From Mercurialis annua (lineage: Eukaryota; Streptophyta; Magnoliopsida; Malpighiales; Euphorbiaceae): 64,000 nucleotides of DNA. The notes beneath the pieces were generated by a model. The model saw only the letters and a list, made by a program, of their open reading frames with translations. It was not told the DNA's origin and made no database searches. The translations under genes were made by a program, and so were the position numbers. The stretch is taken from contig NC_065574.1 of NCBI RefSeq assembly GCF_937616625.2, positions 24,554,501-24,618,500 of the forward strand. Reading direction: 5' to 3'. Shown here one piece after another: positions 23,518 through 34,440 of this stretch (positions are counted from its first letter, which is position 1; the number at the start of each line of letters is the position of its first letter).

Positions 23518-26500
23518 ATGGACAATGTTATTCGTACTCGTGCTCGTGCTGCGGCAGAGCAAGAAGCTGTGGCTGATGATGCGATTTCCATGGAAGTCGA
23601 TCAGAACGCACCACCAGTTCAGGCAAATGCTGGACGTGGTCGAGGTGGAGGTGCTGGCAGAGGTAGAGGTGCTGGTAGAGGCAGAGGAGCTGGTGCTGGT
23701 AGAGGTGGAGCTAGAGGGCGCGGTGCGGCAGGTGTTCAGGCACCGAATGTGCAGCAGGCACCAGGGGTGCAGCAAGCACCAAATATGCAAGCATTCGACT
23801 TCACTACGTTCTTGGCTGGCGTTGTCGAGATGCAGAACAATCAGGCTCTACTGCAGAATCAGTGTAATATACTGGGTCAGTTAGCGCAGCAACAGCAACC
23901 TCAGATTGGTGCGGTAGCTGGTATTGGTGGAATTGCTGGTGTCGGTCATGTTCCAACAGACAGAGAGTTGGTGATGACCTACTTGAAGTTGAATCCGACT
24001 TCTTTTGATGGTACTGGGGATGCTCTTGACTTTTTGGAGGAATTTGAGTACAACAGTCAGAGGATTCAAGCGTCTGATCGTCAATCAGTGATGCTTGTGG
24101 AAATGTCTCTGAAAGGTCCAGCTAAGGATTGGTATCGCGATAATATCAGGCCAGTTATGGATACTTTGCCTTGGGCTGATTTTGTGACCAGGTTCAGAGG
24201 TTACTATCTACCCTTCTCTGTTACTGAGAGTTTCAGAGAAAAGCTGCTCACTTTGAAGAAGGGGGATAGATCAGTGACAGACTACACTACTGAGTTTGTA
24301 CGTTTGGGGCGGTTTGCTACAGATCTACAGGGTGATCAAGAGCGAGTGAACGACCGTTATGTTAGGGGTTTAGGCTCGGAGTTTCTTCCTTTGCTGATAG
24401 GGACAAACATGGAGTTTGCCCGGTTAGTGGATAGTGCGCGGCGGATGGAAAATTCGATGGTTCAGTTTGGGACGATCTCTGACCCTTTCCAGAATCAGAA
24501 GGGAAAGAGTGACGTTCCTAGTGGGGGGCAGCAGGCCCCAGTGCAGCATGGTAGTGGGAACTACTACGGTGGCTCTTCTCAGGCCAACAGGGTGAGTCGA
24601 CGGACTCACAACAAAGGGAGGCATAGTGCCAGGAGTGCTCCGTACAGTTCCAGTAGCAGTGGGAGCAACCGTGGTTCAGGACGCGGGTACAGTGGTGGAT
24701 CGAACATTCCGTTCTGCCAGAATTGCAGACGCAGGCACTATGGACAGTGTCAGTTAGCTCCTGGAGGTTGTTTTACTTGTGGCCAGCCGGGTCATTTTTC
24801 TAGGGAGTGTCCGACATCTGGGCAGCAGATGTCTAACTCCAGTGTGGCGCAGTCATCTTATCAGCAGCAGAGACCTGCGTTTACACAGTCTGTAGGGTAC
24901 TCTCAACCTGCAGCATCTTTTGGTGGCCAGCGGGGCCGTGGTTCTGGTGGCAGAGGTTTTGGTGGCCGTGGTAACGGCGGTAGAGGTTCCAACGGTTATG
25001 GTACTGGACAGAGTTCGCAGCAGCAGCCGCAGGGTCAGGCCAGAGTGTTCGCACTTACTCCTCAGGATGCGCGTGCATCAAATGCTGTGGTGCAAGGTAC
25101 CATTCCGATTTCTTTTACTGATGCTTTGGTATTATTTGATGCGGGTGCGACCCATTCGTTTGTTTCTACTTGTTTTGCTGGGAAATTGGGTAGAGCACCA
25201 TCTGTTTTGAATGAACCTCTAGCTGTGTCTACACCTATGTCTGAAGGTGTAGTAGTGGACGTTGTTTATCCTTCGTGTCCAGTGGTTATTCAGGGTAGAG
25301 AATTATGTGCTGATTTGATTGTACTTGACGTTCTTTCTTTTGATGTTATCTTGGGGATGGACTGGTTGTCACGCCATTATGCTTCTATTGACTGTCGAGA
25401 GAAGTCAGTCGAGTTCAGGATTCCAGGTGGTCTACCTTTTTCCTTTCAGGGAGAAAAGGCAGAGACACCTAAGAATCTGATTTCCGCCATCAAGGCGAAG
25501 CGGATGTTAGGCAAGGGTTGCCAGGGTTTTCTTGCTGTGGTTCGTGATTTGGAGACTAGTAGTGGTGATATGCATAGTGTGCCGATAGTGAATGAGTTCA
25601 CTGATGTGTTTCCAGAGGAATTGCCTGGATTACCACCTGATCGTGATATTGAGTTTTGCATTGATGTGGTTTCTGGTACAGCTCCGATTTCGATACCGCC
25701 GTATCGGATGGCTCCTGCAGAGCTGAAAGAGTTGAAGGACCAGTTACAAGAGTTGTTGGATAGCGGGTTCATCAGACCGAGTACTTCTCCGTGGGGTGCT
25801 CCAGTTCTGTTTGTGAAGAAGAAAGACGGTTCCTTTCGACTCTGTATCGACTACAGACAGTTGAACAAGGTTACTGTTAAGAACAGATATCCTCTTCCTC
25901 GCATCGATGATTTGTTTGACCAGTTGCAGGGTGCGAAGTGTTTTTCCAAGATTGATTTGAGGTCTGGGTATCATCAGCTACGGATCCGTGATGCAGATGT
26001 GCCTAAGACTGCTTTCCGGACTCGTTATGGGCATTTTGAGTTTCTGGTTATGTCCTTCGGTCTGACGAACGCACCAGCAGCGTTTATGGATATGATGAAC
26101 AGAGTGTTCAAGCCGTTTTTGGATCAATTTGTGATCGTCTTCATTGATGACATTTTGATCTATTCTCGGAGTGAGGAGGAGCATGCTTACCATTTGAGGA
26201 CTATACTACAGACGTTGCGTGAGCATCAGTTGTATGCTAAGTTTTCAAAATGTGAGTTCTGGTTGGATCAGGTTACCTTTCTAGGACACGTGGTGTCGAA
26301 AGATGGGATCAAGGTTGATCCGAAGAAGATTGAGGCGGTCATGGATTGGCAAAGGCCAAGGTCAGTTACCGAGATCCGAAGTTTTCTGGGTTTAGCTGGC
26401 TACTATCGTCGGTTCGTGCAAGATTTCTCCAGAATATCTGCACCTTTAACTAAACTGACACAGAAGGGTGTCAAGTTTGAGTGGACTGACAAGTGCGAGG

Positions 26501-28485
26501 CGAGCTTTGAGAAGCTCAAGGAGATTTTGACTACAGCTCCAGTGTTGGCTTTGCCTTCTGGCATTGATGGTTTCACGGTGTATTGTGATGCGTCTCGGAT
26601 TGGTTTGGGTTGCGTTCTGATGCAACATGGACAGGTGATTGCCTATGCTTCCAGACAGTTGAAGAAGCATGAGGTGAATTACCCTACTCATGATTTAGAG
26701 TTGGCAGCTGTGGTTTTTGCGCTGAAAATTTGGAGGCATTATTTGTATGGTGCTACTTGTGAGATTTTCACTGATCATAAGAGTCTGAAATATATCTTTG
26801 ATCAGAGAGAGTTGAACTTGAGACAGAGGAGGTGGTTAGAGTTGCTGAAAGACTACGACTGTACTATTCAGTACCACCCTGGTAAGGCTAATGTGGTAGC
26901 CGATGCGTTGAGTCGCAAGTCTTCGGGCAGCTTGGCTCATATTTCTGAGATTGGGCGTAGACCCATGGTTAGAGAGTGGCACAGTTTGATAGCTTCGGGC
27001 TATGGTTTTCAGATTTCTCAGACTGGTTGTTTGTTAGCACAGTTGCAAGTGCAACCCGTTTTGATTGATCGGATAAAAGCTTTACAAGCTGAGGATCCAC
27101 AATTGAAACGGATTATTGAGGAAGTTCAGCAGGATGGAAATTCTGAGTTTACTTTTGTGGATGGTGTTCTGAGACATGGTTCGAGACTGTGTGTTCCGGA
27201 TTCAGATGGTTTGAGGGACCAGATTCTGGAAGAAGCGCACAAGTCTGCTTATAGTGTTCATCCGGGTTCTACTAAGATGTACCATGATCTTAAGGGTACC
27301 TACTGGTGGAGCGGGATGAAAAAGGATGTCGCCGAGTATGTTTCTAAGTGCCTGACTTGCCAGCAGGTGAAGCTGGAGCATCAGAGACCTTTTGGCTATT
27401 TGCAACCACTACCTATTCCAGAGTGGAAGTGGGAGCGGATCGCTATGGATTTTGTGGTTGGTTTACCACGTACTCGACAGGGATACGATTCCATCTGGGT
27501 GATAGTTGACCGTATGACCAAGTCAGCTCATTTTCTTCCGATTAAGATTTCGTATACTGCTTCGAGGTTGGCTCAGTTGTACATCGACAGGATTGTCAGT
27601 TTGCATGGTGTACCGGTCTCTATTGTTTCAGACAGAGGTTCTGTGTTTACTTCGAGGTTCTGGAAAGCGTTACAGGAATCCTTGGGTTCTCGGTTGGATT
27701 TCAGTACAGCTTTTCATCCTCAGACTGACGGTCAGTCTGAGAGGACTATTCAGACGTTGGAGGATATGCTCAGGATGTGTGTTCTCAATTTTCAGGGTAG
27801 CTGGGATACTCATTTGCCGTTGATTGAGTTTTCCTATAACAACAGTTATCATGCGAGTATCGAGATGGCGCCGTATGAGGCTTTGTACGGGCGCAAGTGT
27901 AGATCTCCTATCTGTTGGGAGGAGGTCGGAGAGCGTAAACTCTCGGGAGCGGAGATTATTCAGATTACTTCTGAGAAGGTACCGTTGATTAAGCGGAGGT
28001 TAGAGACTGCTTTTAGTCGGCATAAGAGTTATGCTGATCCGAAAAGGAAAGACATTGAGTTCCAGGTTGGTGATTTCGTATTTCTTCGGGTTTCGCCTAT
28101 GAAAGGCGTGGTTCGTTTTGGCGTCAAGGGAAAGTTGGCACCGAGGTATATTGGTCCCTATGAGATTTCGGAGAGGATTGGAGCTGTGGCTTATCGTCTG
28201 GTTCTACCGCCAGACATGTCGTTAGTACATCCTGTGTTTCACGTTTCTATGTTGAGAAAGTGCATTTCTGATCCTTCGCACGTGATTGTGCCTCAGAGTG
28301 TTGAGATTGACCAGGAGCTGTCCTATGAGGAACAGCCAGTTGAGATTGTCGATACGCAGGTGCGTAAATTGCGGAACAAGGAGATTCCGATGGTCAAAGT
28401 TCTCTGGCACAATCATTCTGTAGAGGAGTGTACTTGGGAGACCGAATTGGATATGCGGAATCGCTATCCTTTTCTTTTTCCGTGA
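23518..28485 (+). CDS. gag-pol: E2 Gag-Pol polyprotein (chromovirus)
   Basis: A single 1655-residue ORF encodes the whole replication machinery. Gag comes first, with RG-rich tracts near residues 38-75 and 470-495 and a CCHC zinc knuckle (C418, C421, H426, C431) for RNA binding. The aspartic protease has DAGATHSF with D541. Reverse transcriptase (about 725-905) has FIDDIL with catalytic D877 and D878. RNase H acidic residues include D1024, D1086 and D1129. The integrase zinc finger ends at C1278-x2-C1281; its core is D1311, D1372 and E1408, exactly 35 residues between the last two (DD35E). GPY at 1546-1548 and a chromodomain at about 1606-1652 (W1630, W1640) follow. The ATG at 23518 is chosen because E1's start aligns there. 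No stops, frameshifts or lost catalytic residues are seen. Gag and Pol share one frame, so their ratio must be set by processing or other means. Confidence 0.97.
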   Translation: MDNVIRTRARAAAEQEAVADDAISMEVDQNAPPVQANAGRGRGGGAGRGRGAGRGRGAGAGRGGARGRGAAGVQAPNVQQAPGVQQAPNMQAFDFTTFLAGVVEMQNNQALLQNQCNILGQLAQQQQPQIGAVAGIGGIAGVGHVPTDRELVMTYLKLNPTSFDGTGDALDFLEEFEYNSQRIQASDRQSVMLVEMSLKGPAKDWYRDNIRPVMDTLPWADFVTRFRGYYLPFSVTESFREKLLTLKKGDRSVTDYTTEFVRLGRFATDLQGDQERVNDRYVRGLGSEFLPLLIGTNMEFARLVDSARRMENSMVQFGTISDPFQNQKGKSDVPSGGQQAPVQHGSGNYYGGSSQANRVSRRTHNKGRHSARSAPYSSSSSGSNRGSGRGYSGGSNIPFCQNCRRRHYGQCQLAPGGCFTCGQPGHFSRECPTSGQQMSNSSVAQSSYQQQRPAFTQSVGYSQPAASFGGQRGRGSGGRGFGGRGNGGRGSNGYGTGQSSQQQPQGQARVFALTPQDARASNAVVQGTIPISFTDALVLFDAGATHSFVSTCFAGKLGRAPSVLNEPLAVSTPMSEGVVVDVVYPSCPVVIQGRELCADLIVLDVLSFDVILGMDWLSRHYASIDCREKSVEFRIPGGLPFSFQGEKAETPKNLISAIKAKRMLGKGCQGFLAVVRDLETSSGDMHSVPIVNEFTDVFPEELPGLPPDRDIEFCIDVVSGTAPISIPPYRMAPAELKELKDQLQELLDSGFIRPSTSPWGAPVLFVKKKDGSFRLCIDYRQLNKVTVKNRYPLPRIDDLFDQLQGAKCFSKIDLRSGYHQLRIRDADVPKTAFRTRYGHFEFLVMSFGLTNAPAAFMDMMNRVFKPFLDQFVIVFIDDILIYSRSEEEHAYHLRTILQTLREHQLYAKFSKCEFWLDQVTFLGHVVSKDGIKVDPKKIEAVMDWQRPRSVTEIRSFLGLAGYYRRFVQDFSRISAPLTKLTQKGVKFEWTDKCEASFEKLKEILTTAPVLALPSGIDGFTVYCDASRIGLGCVLMQHGQVIAYASRQLKKHEVNYPTHDLELAAVVFALKIWRHYLYGATCEIFTDHKSLKYIFDQRELNLRQRRWLELLKDYDCTIQYHPGKANVVADALSRKSSGSLAHISEIGRRPMVREWHSLIASGYGFQISQTGCLLAQLQVQPVLIDRIKALQAEDPQLKRIIEEVQQDGNSEFTFVDGVLRHGSRLCVPDSDGLRDQILEEAHKSAYSVHPGSTKMYHDLKGTYWWSGMKKDVAEYVSKCLTCQQVKLEHQRPFGYLQPLPIPEWKWERIAMDFVVGLPRTRQGYDSIWVIVDRMTKSAHFLPIKISYTASRLAQLYIDRIVSLHGVPVSIVSDRGSVFTSRFWKALQESLGSRLDFSTAFHPQTDGQSERTIQTLEDMLRMCVLNFQGSWDTHLPLIEFSYNNSYHASIEMAPYEALYGRKCRSPICWEEVGERKLSGAEIIQITSEKVPLIKRRLETAFSRHKSYADPKRKDIEFQVGDFVFLRVSPMKGVVRFGVKGKLAPRYIGPYEISERIGAVAYRLVLPPDMSLVHPVFHVSMLRKCISDPSHVIVPQSVEIDQELSYEEQPVEIVDTQVRKLRNKEIPMVKVLWHNHSVEECTWETELDMRNRYPFLFP

Positions 28486-28565
28486 GGTACGATATTTGAT
28501 TTTCTGTGACCTTTGCAGTTTTTACTTGTATGCGTGTCGTTCTGATGTGATTTACTTGTCGTGTT

Positions 28566-28601
28566 AAATTCGAGGACGAATTTTTAATTAGTTGGGGAGA
28601 A
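28566..28601 (+). other. E2 pre-PPT hairpin and polypurine tract
   Basis: The hairpin AAATTCG-AGGA-CGAATTT (28566-28583) is followed by TTGGGGAGAA directly before the 3' LTR. The purine run primes plus-strand synthesis. The 80 bp between the gag-pol stop and this hairpin hold nothing else I recognise. Confidence 0.9.
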
Positions 28602-31582
28602 TGTAATATCCCGTAAAATTTTAAATTTATTTTTTTTAATTTCCGACGTGGTTCCGGATGTATTTTGTGGGGTATTTGAAGTTTCGTAAATTTTGTGGTT
28701 CGATTCATTTTTTGGTTCGATTTAAAATAATTAAAATTTAAAAAAAAAATATTCTCCTTTGGGTCTTGGTTCAACCAAATGGTTGAACCAAGGGATAAAC
28801 CAGGTCTCTTACGAGACCTGGTGAAATTCCGTAAGGTCCCGTACGGGACTGGGCCTGTCCCGTACGGGACTGTGCAAAATTTGCACTGGTCCCGTTCGGG
28901 ACCAGGCCTTTTCCCGAACGGGATCAGGCAAATTTTTGCACAGTCCAGGTCTGCTTATGGACCCCTTCGCCCGGCCCTGTTCGCACTCGTTTTCGACCCG
29001 CTTACACTCGTTATTTAAAAGCGACTTCTAAACAGAAAATATTCACCACTCATCACTGAAACCCTAGCCGTTTTCCGCTTGTCATTTCGCTGAGTATCGA
29101 ATCCGTAATCATCCTCCAAAGTTGCTGTTCGGTAAGTGTTCTTAATTCTTTGATTTCCAGATTTCGTTTTTGAACGTCATTGCGTAATTTGGTTCGTTCT
29201 TACTCGTTTCTAGATCGAAATCAAAACCGTTCGATTCCAGACGATCTAGACTCACGTACCTACGTTTCCCTACCTCAGTTTCGCTGAACGGTACGCCGTT
29301 GATCTCGTTTCAATCGCCGTACGATTTCCGTTTCTGTTTTGTCTATGTTCTGTTTTTGGGTTTATGTTTCTGCCGAATCCCTTATTTGCTTTGGTCTTGA
29401 TTTTGTTGCTTTATTGAATCATAAATCACTCTTGAATGGTTAGTAGTTATTAGATCAAGCTTTTAGATTGAGTTGTTTCTTCATTTGGTTCTCGGATCCG
29501 TAGTAAGTTGGTTGTTCTCGGTTTCATTTTTTTTTCGTTATAGAGTTGCTGTTTACATGCCGTCATTATTTCGTTCTTGCCTTAATCTCATGTTTTCAAA
29601 CTCTAGATTGAAGTCTGATGTGGTTGGGATTGAGGGTTTGAGTTTTGGCATGGTTCAGTTTCATGATTTGCTTAAAGTTTGAAGTTACATTGTTTGGTGT
29701 GTTTCAATGTTTTGATGCTTCTGTACGTGGGTTTCATGGGTTATAAGTTAGGAAGATGATTGGTTTAATAGTCACTTTAATCACCAAAGACTTTAACTTT
29801 AATCAACTTAATCCTTAAGGTTAAACTTTAAACCAATAATCTTGGGTTTTATTTTAAATATAAATTAAATAGTGGAAATGATAGATATTTATAAATTAAG
29901 TTAATATAATTACTCGGGTAATTATAATTGCTTTCAAATGTCGTTTTGTCAAAAGTTGGCTAAATTACAATTTAGCCCCTAAACTTATTTTATAACTTAA
30001 TTAAGTGGATTTTTGGTTATTAACTTTATTGTTGGTTTTAATTATAAAATAAAAGTAATTAATTTGATTTTTGGAAATCAAATTGGCTAAAGTGCAATTT
30101 AGCCCCTAATTGGCAAAAGTACAATTTGGTCCCTAATTGGTTAAAGTACAAATTGGTCCCTGAACTTTATTTGACTTATTTAATTAAGTTTTTGATTTGT
30201 AACTTGGGTTACTTAGAATTGAAGTTATTGAGTTCCGCTTTTAAAATGGTTTATTATTTTGTTAAATTGTTTTATAAATATAAACTTGGGTTATATTCGA
30301 TAATTGTTTTGAGTCGGGTTAGACTTGGGTCACTCGACAAGTGAGGTTAGCTTGGTAGTTACTTGGTAACTCGGCAAACCCACTATTTGTAAATTATTTA
30401 TTATTTAAAGTTATTAAATAATATTTATAAATTGGATTTTAAGCGGGAACTCAATAGACTTATATTAATTGGGCTTTATTACCTTTTGGCTATTTTTGTG
30501 TTACGTTGGATTGTTATTTACTACGTGTTAATTGTGCTAGTCTTACGTGGTGTCTAGTACTCTCTAGAGTTAGGGTCTGATTTTAATAATTATTTTATTT
30601 GTCTAGACTCATCTACTGTTCGTGCTTCTGAGGCGAACCAGAGTTAGTTGCTTGCCGGTATTTCACGTGGATTAGCAAGCAGTGAGTTTATATTTACTAT
30701 TTACCGCTTTATTAAGTAAATTGTTATTTTAATATTAAATATATATACTGTACGTATATTTCGAACTGTTTTTATATTATGGCTCTTAGTTGGAACGTGC
30801 TACCTAATGGGCATCATTAGGACTGCGTGCGCACCGGTAATGATCTGGGAAAGGTAATTATGGTAATGTGGTAACTCGGTGTGAGCATAGCTCTCGGGAC
30901 CAAGTAGAGTAACTCGGTGTAGCTCAGCTCTCGGGACTCTGGTATAAGTGTGGTCTGTGGTAACTCGGTGTAGCTCAGCTCTCGGGACCAGACCTGTTGG
31001 ATTATGTTTATTATTTTAGAATTGTGGATTAGGGTTCCAACTATTATCCGTAATATCGTTATTAAATGTTTTAAACGTTTTAAAGGTTTTCCACTTAATA
31101 AATGTAGATAGTGGTATGAACTCATCTCAGTATATCTGACCCCGTTGTTTTTCCCAATTTTCCCCAGGGTTATTATCTGAGAGAGTCTGGTGATCTCCGC
31201 ATTTACTTTTCCTCGGAGGTTCCTTTTATTTTAATAAAATTGTAAAAACTGTTTTATTCTTAGACCGCAGTAGTAACTAGACGTCATTGTTATTATTATT
31301 TATTTTGTCGGATTGGTTCGACTGGTTATATTGCCTTGGCATGTTTTATTATTTATATCGGTTTATGATAAATCTATTTTATATTCAGAATTGAATAAGC
31401 ATGTTATATTAACTGTTGATTATTATAACTGCTAGTTTAGGCTGAAGTCTCGGTTGCCCCCGAGCATTGGTTTTCTGCAGGTTTATGTGTTTATGCTTTA
31501 TAAGAAAGGCTAGCTACGGGTTTCGGTACTACATTACCCATACCCTAGCGCCGGTCGCGATTCATGAAAATGGGTCGTGACA
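28602..31582 (+). repeat. E2 3' LTR (2981 bp)
   Basis: Same length as the 5' LTR at a constant offset of 8405. The only difference I found is G at 29089 for T at 20684. It is followed by the target duplication GTAAT at 31583-31587 and then satellite that is contiguous in the duplicate copy. Confidence 0.97.
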
Positions 31583-34440
31583 GTAATGTTTTAAACGTTT
31601 GGATTTGTTTCGTAATATTTTAAACATTTAGATTTGTTTTGTAATGTGTGTAAACGTTTGGCTAAAATCGCTAAAAAGGTGAAACATTTGGATTTGTTTC
31701 ATAACGTATGTAAGTTTGCTTAAATCGATAAAAAGGCGAAACGTTTGGATTTGTTTCGTATCGTTTTAATGTTTGGGTTGGTTTTGTATCGTTTTAAACG
31801 TTTGGATTTGTTTTATAACGTTCTAAACGTTTGGATTTGTTTCCTAACGTTTTTATACGTTTGGCTTAAATTGCTTAAAAAGGTGAAACATTTGGATTTG
31901 TTTCGTAACGTTTGTAGATTAAATCGCTAAAAAGATGAAATATTTGGATTTGTTTCGTAACGTTTGTAAACGTTTAGCTTAAATCGCTAAAAAGGTGAAA
32001 CGTTTGGATTTGTTTCGTAAAGTTTTAAACGTTTGCTTAAATCTCTAAAAAGGTGAAACGTTTGGATTTGTTTCATATCTTTTTAAAAGTTTGGATTGGT
32101 TTCGTAACATTTAAAAATTTTGGATTTGTTTGTAACGTTTTAATCGTTTGGATTGGTTTCAAAACGTTTAAAAAGTTTGGATTTGTTTGTAATGTATTAA
32201 ACTTTTGGATTGGTTTTGTAACGTTTGTAAACGTTTGGCTTAAATCGCTAAAGAGGTGAAACGTTTGGATTTGTTTCGTAACGTTTGTAAACGTTTGGTT
32301 TAATTCGCTAAAAAGGTGAAACGTTTGAATTTGTTTTGTAACATTTTAAACATTTGCATAAAATAGCTAAAAAGGTGAAACAATTGGATTTGTTTTGTAA
32401 CGTTTCAAAAGTTGTGATTGGTTTCGCAAAACTTAAAAAGGTTGGATTGGTTTCGTAACGTTTTAAACGTTTGGCTTAAATCGCTTGGATTGGTTTCATA
32501 ATGTTTCGATTTGTTTCGTAACGTTTGTAATTGTTTTGCTTAAATTGCTAAAGACTGAAAACCTTTGGATTTATTTCGTAACGTTTGTAAACGTTTGGCT
32601 TAAATCACTAAAAAGGTAAAACATTTGATTTGTTTCGTAACGTTTATAAACTTTGGCATAAATTGCCAAAAAGGTGAAAAGTTTGGATTTGTTTCGTAAC
32701 GTTTTTAAATGTTTCGCTTAAATCGCTAAAAAGAGGAAATGTTTGGATTTGTTTCATAACATTTTAAACATTTGGATTAAATAGCTAAAATGGTGAAACG
32801 TTTGGATTTGTTTCGTAATGGTTGTAAACGTTTAGCATAAATCGCTAAAAAGGTGAAACGTTTGGATTTGTTACGTAAAGTTTGTAAACGTTTGGCTTAA
32901 ATCGCTAAAAAGGTGAAACGTTCAGATTTTTTTGTAACGTTTTAAACGTTTGCATTTGTTTCGTAACGTTTTTAAACGTTTGGCTTAAATAGCTTAAAAA
33001 GGTGAAACATTTGGATTTTTTTCGTAACATTTTTAATCGTTTGGTTTAAATCGCTAGAAAGGTGAAATCTTTGGTTTTGTTTGGTAACGTGTGTAAACGT
33101 TTGGCTTAAATCGTTAAAAAGGTGAAACTTTTGGATTTGTTTCGTAAAGTTTTAAACGTTTGCTTAAATCTCTAAAAAGGTGAAACGTTTGGATTTGTTT
33201 CTTATCGTTTGAAACTTTTGGATTAGTTTCGTAACATTTAAAAAGTTTGGATTTGTTTGTAACATTTTAAACGTTTGGATTGGTTTCGTAACGTTTAAAA
33301 AGTTTGGATTGGTTTCGTAACGTTTTAAACGTTTGGCTTAAATCGCTTGGACTGGTTTGGTAACGTTTGGATTTGTTTGGTAACGTTTGTAATTGTTTTA
33401 CTTAAATCCCTAAAGACTTGAAACCTTTTGATTTGTTTCGTAACGTTTGTAAACATTTGGATTAAATCGCTAAAAGGGTGAAACATTTGGATTTGTTTCG
33501 TAATGTTTGTAAATGTTTTGCTTAAATCGCTAAAAAAGGTGAAACATTTGGATTTGTTTCGTAACAGTTGTAAACGTTTGGATTTGTTTCGTAACTTTTG
33601 TAAACGTTTGGATTTGTTTCGTAACGTTTGTAAACGTTTGGATATGTTTCGTAACTTTTGTAAACGTTTGGCTTATATTCCCAAAAAGGTGCAACGTTTG
33701 GATTTCTTTCGTAACGTTTGTAATTATTTGGATTTGCTTCGTAACTTTTGTAAACGTTTGCTTAAATCGCTAAAAGGGTGAAACGTTTGAATTTGTTTCG
33801 TATTGTTTTAAACGTTTAGATTGGTTCGTAATGTTTAAAACGTTTGGATTTGTTTTGTAATTTGTGTAAATTTTTGGCTTAAATCGCTAAAAAGGTGAAA
33901 CATTTTGATTTGTTTCATAACGTGTGTAAACGTTTGCTTAAATAGCTAAAAAAGTGAAACGTTTGGATTTGTTTCGTTTGGATGTTTGGGTTGGTTTCGT
34001 AACGTTTTAAACGTTTGGATTTGTTTAGTAACGTTTTAAACCTTTGGATTTGTTACGTAACGTTTTTAAACGTTTGGCTTAAATTGCTTTAAAAAGTGAA
34101 ACATTTGGATTTGTTTCGTAACGTTTGTAAACGTTTGGCTTAAATCGCTAAAAAAGTGAAATGTTTGGATTTGTTTCGTAACGTTTGTAAAAGTTTGGCT
34201 TAAATCGCGAAAAAAGGTGAAACGTTTGGATTTGTTTCGTAAAGTTTTAAACGTTAGCTTAAATCTCTAAAAAGGGGAAACGTTTGGATTTGTTTCGTAT
34301 CGTTTTAAACGTTTAAATTGGTTCTGTAACATTTAAAAAGTTTGGATTTGTTTGTAACGTTTTAAACGTTTGGATTGGTTTCGTAACGTTTAAAAAGTTT
34401 AGATTTGTTTGTAACTATTTAAACTTTTGGATTGGTTTCG
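31583..34440 (+). repeat. Satellite block C, left flank
   Basis: 31583-33310 continues the duplicated segment (matches 60443-62170, the right target GTAAT being shared). From 33311 to about 34440 the sequence resembles the 4.93-kb repeat (compare 38320-39373) but is clearly more diverged, and it lacks about 260 bp present at 62171-62430. No gene; ORFs such as 33503-33781 are 10-residue periodic artefacts. Confidence 0.93.

Larger units (their letters stand above)
20197..31582 (+). mobile_element. E2: intact, very young chromovirus
   Basis: An 11,386-bp complete LTR retrotransposon. It has LTRs of 2981 bp at each end, a perfect initiator-Met-tRNA primer site, one uninterrupted gag-pol ORF of 1655 codons, a polypurine tract and a perfect 5-bp target duplication. 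I found one LTR difference (T at 20684, G at 29089). Such near-identity means insertion is very recent, because the LTRs are identical when the element integrates. Domain order (integrase before chromodomain at the C-terminus) defines a chromovirus; long LTRs and sequence motifs suggest Tekay/Del, which is inference. It looks autonomous and could still be mobile. Confidence 0.97.
9706..33310 (+). repeat. Segmental duplication, copy 1 (interrupted by E2)
   Basis: From inside E1's RT region through the E1 3' LTR, satellite B, the E2 site and the first 1.7 kb of satellite C, this region matches 49957-62170 in the same order and orientation. The offset is 40,251 before E2 and 28,860 after it, the difference (11,391) being exactly E2 plus its 5-bp target duplication. 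In the coding part I count about a dozen differences in 2.5 kb. At 33310 the two copies stop matching and enter different parts of the higher-order repeat. Confidence 0.93.

Noticed and set aside
23384..23884. 166-codon ORF overlapping the start of E2 gag in another frame
   Set aside because: It is a shadow of the RG-rich gag region; the in-frame Gag start at 23518 aligns with E1.
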